A DNA stretch of 64,000 bases from Piper betle (taxonomy: Eukaryota > Streptophyta > Magnoliopsida > Piperales > Piperaceae). Each line of letters begins with the position of its first letter. Positions within the stretch are counted from its first letter, which is position 1. The stretch spans positions 271,278 to 335,277 of the forward strand of contig JAURVB010014145.1 in NCBI GenBank assembly GCA_033002965.1, written 5' to 3'. The notes beneath the pieces were generated by a model. The model worked only from the letters and a program-made list of their open reading frames with translations. It did not search any database and was not told the origin of the DNA. Position numbers and translations under genes: made by a program. Positions 58,802 through 64,000 of this stretch are shown here, one piece after another.

Positions 58802-59750
58802 TTTGGAGAGAGGTGCTTATTTGGACATCTGGATCAGGAGGGGGCTGGAAAGAAACATTGTGGAGAAAGTGCCCAGAAAAAAACAGTCCTTGTTATTTCA
58901 AGAATTGGAGAAAGGCAGATCATGTAATGTAAGGGGGTATAGAAAATGGAGAAGCATAACCGTTGTAATCTTTATTTTCTCCAAAGTTTTTTTCTTTTTC
59001 AAAGCATGTTGTGATCTTTGTTATTCCTTTTATTGGTTATTTTTACTTTGATAACTTGTTGATCTTCAAGTTCATCTTATTTTCAAAGAATGCAGAAAGG
59101 TTGATGTCTCTTTATATGGTGACTGTGCCCAAAAGAAAGAAACTACTCCAAATATTAGAAATAATGATTGGTGGGGCCTTTGTAGATGGATGCGACCTTA
59201 GAAAGAATGTAGATAAAATTTCATTTATATTTAACATGACTAATTTTTCCATTTCATTATATTCTCTATTGTCACCATTGAAATCATATTAAAAAAATTC
59301 AAAAGAATGAATCTTTCCCCATTTAGACGGGGTTCTTATTCATTTTCAACTTAAGTTCCTTGGTCCTCGATATTGATAGACTGTACCATTAATCAGTTAT
59401 TTGGGACCCCTCATGAAAAAGCCAAAACACTAAAACTACAACTCTAAGGACTGGTGGTTTCTAATTTTTGCCACAACATGCAAGTAGAAGCATATATAAC
59501 AAAAAGAAATTGCAAAACCTGCACACGTATGATGGGAATTATATGTTTCATCCCTTTTATTGTGCGTTTCATGACCTGTTCCATTAAATTACGAACATTG
59601 AATTGGATTTGTGAAAACTCTTTTTATTTTTACATATGTGGAGTTGTTTATTGAATCAACTAAATCCCTTAAATAATGTTATTGAACGACCTGCGACCTG
59701 ACCTTATTGTAAATTTCACCATTCATAAAATATGAACAAGTTAATTGGTG

Positions 59751-59788
59751 GGGTGGAACAGCCAGCCCATGGGGCTCTTGTTCCACCC
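59751..59788. repeat. Perfect stem-loop, GGGTGGAACA/TGTTCCACCC
   Basis: Ten-base arms (59751-59760 and 59779-59788) are exact complements, with an inner AGCCC/GGGCT pair. It lies about 950 bases after the HMGR stop codon. It could be the remnant of a small transposon end. Confidence 0.5.
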
Positions 59789-62700
59789 TCTTATTATGAT
59801 TTATTATATTAATATATTCATGGTTTGGAGAGCCGAAATTCTCAAAAGTTACCAAGCCATATAATCTTAATCTTTTTTTAGACTCCGTTGTTGGGTAAAT
59901 AAAAAATAAAAATTAAGAATAATCAATCTTACTAAAATTAGTATATATTTAATAAATTTTATAAAAATTGGTATATAATAAATATATAATTTTATGTTTA
60001 GAATAATTATAACTACTTTTAATAAGAGGTCAAAATAAATTTGAGAAAATATCATAAATGCAAGAGTTTCAAATTCTCATTCTAGAAATAGCCAAGAATC
60101 AAAATTTTCTATCAACAACACCCGTATTTCAAAATTTTATTAAGTAATATAGTCAAATCCACTATTTTCTCACATAGTAGTTGAAAATACACGCTAGTGA
60201 AAAAAGCTTTTTTTGTCAGTCAATTTGTCACCGTCGTAGGGCGTGATAAAAATGTCATGGACGTTGTCTATGAATTCCGTATCACAGCTTGTCGCACATT
60301 ATCGTCACAATAATCCGTGACAAATGTTTTAACACAAGCTCGCTGTGACAAAAGGCTGGTATCGGAATTTTTTAAAGAAATTTGACAAGGGATTTTGCTG
60401 CGAGAGGACCCTAATAAATTTTTTCTATAGGCTTCCTGTCAAGACTTTCAAATTTAAATTTGTTTTTTAAAAAAATCTTTTATATAAAAAATTGCCATGG
60501 GTAAAACCTGACCATCAATTTAGTATTTTTTATAGGGAAAATATAACAAATAACCAACTTTCAATATTATCTATTACAAATTGCCAAAATTTTAAATCTA
60601 TATTAAATATATCCATGTCTTAAATTTTTATTTTACATATAACTAATTTATATATATTAAGAAAAATTTACTCATAATATTTGTTTTACTGACATAAATA
60701 CCTTTAATCTAATTTTAAATTTTCTCAAACATATTTTATTGTGTTTTATATAATGAATGATTTTTTTAAAAAAAATATTCATAATAAAAATATATTGGAT
60801 AAACAAAAGTTTTATTTTTTATAAAATGAGTCAATTTCAAATTAAAATTTCTAACATCTAACGATATATATATATATATATATATATATTATTTTATTTT
60901 TTATTTTTGATAGCCTAAAATTTAATTTTCTTTTTAATTGGCCAAAGCTCAATAAAAAATATTTTTTGCTTTTTCAGCTGATCAATAATATAGTTTTATA
61001 TTCTATTTAATATTTATCAATTATTTTTTATTTATATAAAGTTAGTAAAAAAATTATAAGTTTTATCTATTATATATTTTGGTATTAATAAAAATAAATC
61101 TTATGGGTATTTTTTTCATTATTTCAAAAATGATATAATTTGGTTATGATTGATAAGAAAATTCTAAAAATATTTATTTTTATATAATTTTATAAATTTG
61201 GCTATTTTTAAAAGAAAACTTTGAAATGTGTTTCTTTATGATATTTTCCCTTTTTTATATCAGTTTACTTGGGTTGGGTTGGTTTGTGGTTGTATAGACC
61301 ATTGCTACATGTAATGGGCGTACATAATTTATTTATTGGCCAATGATATTTTTTAGGGAGGTTATTGATAATTTCAGTAATTTAAGCTATTTACTTTTAG
61401 TACATGCAACAAAGGTTTAACTCAACTTTACGTAACTACTATCAAATTATTAAGATTATCAATTTTATCACGAAGAAACATCATTGCCCTTGCCTTATCT
61501 ATGGGTTTGCACCTGTTGGTCATGGCTTTAATTGTTTATCTTGCTTAACCTTGTTACACCCTTCTGTATATTTATGTCTTGCACCTCTTCTATCTCCCAA
61601 TGTGACCATTTCGCTACTCAACGTGGATTTTTTCCATCCGTGTTATAATTCATGCTTTTTTTTCTAAATGTGTCAAATTTTTATTCTTGATATACAATTA
61701 ATTTTCATACCTCTTCACCATTCTCAATATCAAACAAATATATTTATTCCATATTTATCTTAGTTGTCTATATATAGCTTACGAACTTATCTTCCTTTCC
61801 CATTCCCCGTTGTTGATAACCATGTTGCTTATTTCGCATCTGTTTTGGTATTTGAGTTGAGTAACTCACCACTAGATCTATATATGGAGTTTGAATGACA
61901 AGTCCGATATTCTGTTTTACTTTATCATATTTGATTTAATATTACATAACAAGTTAAATATTAGTTTTATTAGGACCCACTTAATTTTAGCCACTTAGTT
62001 ATGCTTTATTTACGGACTTAGTAAGCCTTCTCTTGAATTGTTTTTAAACGGAGATTCACTTAAGTTGTTTCGGGCTTATTTATAATATTTTTTGCTCAAG
62101 TCTAATATATACGTCTAATTCAAGATAATATTCACATTATCTTGTTAAAAAAAGGCACTCAACTTGATTCAAAATACTGTAAAATAGAGTAGACTCGGGA
62201 CCGGAGTTTCTGAAGTCATAATCAAGTTTTAAAATTATGCTAATGTCTGTAATTAGTAACGCTATGAGAATGTAAAATCAATCAGAGTAACATTAGGCAA
62301 TGCCTATAAGTTTTATGTTATGCTAAAAATGATCACGAGTAAGTCAACTAAAGCATATCGGAAGTTAAAAAATTGGCTTCGTCTTCATTTGGTAGATGTT
62401 TATTGGTATATAGTGACCGTCTAGTGATCAAAACTATAGGAGAAGGGCCTAGATTCTCTAGGAAAAGGATGATATCAAAAAAGATAAGAAAGAACATTTT
62501 AAAAACCTGTAGGATGGTGAAGTAATAGGCAAGTGCAATGCACCATTAACAGAGAATAAATTAAAAGATAGAAAGCACAATATCATTAGCATATAGTGCT
62601 GAACTCAATGAATCTCAGAATCCCCTTCTGATCTGCTGAACAACTGTCTCTTTTGTCTCTCAAGAAGCAACAGTGACATTGCATGCAATCTGTTAGTTCA

Positions 62701-63274
62701 CAATCACTATATCTTGCAAATAATTCACCTACCCACTCCAAAATATTAAGAGTTATTATAGCTAGGTGGGTAATTAACAAATCTGTTTGATCTTATTTAG
62801 TACTTGAGGTAGTTCATTCACAATTGTTGCAATTTTATTTAAATAATATGATTGCTTGATAGTTTATTACTGCCATAAGGCAAATATTGTGCTTGATTTG
62901 GACCTTTTAAAAAAATAATTCTTCTTTGGCTTCTTGTTGGAGATATATGATGTATGTCCAGGAACAAATAAAACATTTTTGAAGATTTCATCGATTGAAG
63001 ACATTTGAACTACAGTTGATGTCATGACAAGAATATATATTATGCTTTCTTAAATATACTTGATATATATAGACAAACCTAATTTAATAAATCATTGATT
63101 TTCTGACAATCTGACAAGGAAACCCTCCAAATCACAAATTATATTATCTTAAAATTCATAATGAAATATTATATAAATAGGCCAAGAAATCATCAAAAGT
63201 AAGTTCGAAACTAGGCCCCTACTCCTCTTCGTCTCTTATTCTTCCTTTTGGCAGGTTCGAGATTAAACACAAAT

Positions 63275-63388
63275 GGATACTATGATTGAGGGGCTCTGTT
63301 TTAGTAATGTTACTTGAATCGCAAATTTGCCGGTACTATGATTGAGGGGCTCTGTTTTAGTAATCTAACTTGTATCACAAATTTGCCC
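63275..63388. repeat. Tandem duplication of a 57-bp unit
   Basis: The two copies (63275-63331 and 63332-63388) share TACTATGATTGAGGGGCTCT and GTTTTAGTAAT and differ at several positions in the second half. No coding function. Confidence 0.85.
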
Positions 63389-64000
63389 GCCAACACAATC
63401 TCACCGTATGTAATTTAATAAGGTTTTCACCCGAGATATATATATATATATATATAGGCTTTTTAGTCGTAATAAGACTATATCATATAATATATATATT
63501 AGTCATAATATCATCTACTATAGATGTATGATAAACTCGACAATTTCTCTTCACACATCGGGCGACCTCGAAACTAACATCGTTTAAAAATCTTCTTTTC
63601 ATCCGACAGAACTTATATCATTACCTGGCAAACTCTCTTTAAATTATCAGGTCTCAAGATCACAACTTGGCTTTAATACTATTGTTAGGCCCTTTATGAC
63701 TCTAAAAGAGATTTGTAATAGGTGTTACAGACTTCTCTTAATCAAAAAGCTAGTTCAATGAATAAAATTTTCCCATTAACTTATATATTAATTACTAACA
63801 TCATCTACGATTGATGTAAGATAAACTAAACAATATATATATCGCTCTATTAAAATCAGAGGTTATTGTCTTATAGCGAGAGATCTTATATTTATTTTTT
63901 TTAATTTTTTGATTTTTTATAGAGATATTTTTACTATGCAAAATACATTGGCGACGATAGTGGGATACGGGGGCATACACACCAAACAGCAAAGCGATGC

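Larger units (their letters stand above)
58802..64000. other. AT-rich intergenic DNA downstream of HMGR
   Basis: The first few hundred bases are probably the HMGR 3' UTR. Beyond that only short frames and TA tracts (for example 60865-60890 and 63437-63457) are seen. No gene, tRNA or clear transposon end is supported. A stem-loop and a tandem duplication are listed separately. Confidence 0.55.

Noticed and set aside
60180..60420. CACTA-type transposon end (CGCTAGTGAAAAA with scattered GTGACAAA words)
   Set aside because: No CACTA terminus, partner end or duplication was found; the repeated words alone are too weak.

Overview
This window looks like nuclear DNA from a flowering plant. The evidence is spliced genes with GT-AG introns, a DYW-class pentatricopeptide (PPR) gene, a plant-type two-membrane-span HMG-CoA reductase, receptor-like kinases, and a dense load of degenerate plant transposons in AT-rich intergenic DNA. 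The first exons of the HMGR and LRR-kinase genes are strongly GC-rich at third positions. That suggests a monocot, probably not a grass, but this is inference only.

Five host genes can be modelled, all on the + strand: an LRR receptor-like (pseudo)kinase (3424-6074), ribosomal protein uL5/RPL11 (8141-10147), a membrane-anchored receptor-like cytoplasmic kinase (11126-13298), a REME1-like PPR-DYW editing factor (24608-26581) and HMG-CoA reductase (56786-58801). RPL11 and HMGR read cleanly. The two kinases and the PPR gene together carry six single-base breaks. Each is repaired by restoring one base, usually in a homopolymer, and the corrected lengths are exact codon multiples. Residual assembly error is therefore at least as likely as pseudogenisation.

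The rest is mostly mobile-element debris. The most interesting stretch is 42.3-50.7 kb. Several elements there begin or end in (TA)n tracts and carry two successive hairpins, one built on a GCACAGCC-type core and one on GCCGTTGGAT/ATCCAACGGC. One element (about 43.1-47.63 kb) has these ends in inverted orientation and encloses exon fragments of at least four unrelated host genes, including a copper-ATPase metal-binding domain, an ABCA-type transporter and an Mpv17/PMP22 protein. Its neighbour (from 48.08 kb) has the same kind of left end, followed by a decayed FAR1/MULE-type transposase. Related ends occur at 6.7-7.2 kb and 14.06-16.2 kb.

Other repeats are three copies of one miniature LTR element (TRIM; about 7.4, 34.2 and 50.7 kb), two hAT-type MITEs with 8-bp target duplications (22.7 and 53.2 kb) plus a decayed relative (2.5 kb), a diverged giant inverted repeat of about 5.85 kb (35.47-41.32 kb), a GC-cored element with inverted ends (20.83-21.74 kb), and several tandem repeats. 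I see no CRISPR array, operon, rRNA or convincing tRNA gene.

The host genes do not form a pathway. They cover translation (RPL11), signalling (two kinases), mitochondrial RNA editing (PPR) and isoprenoid synthesis (HMGR).
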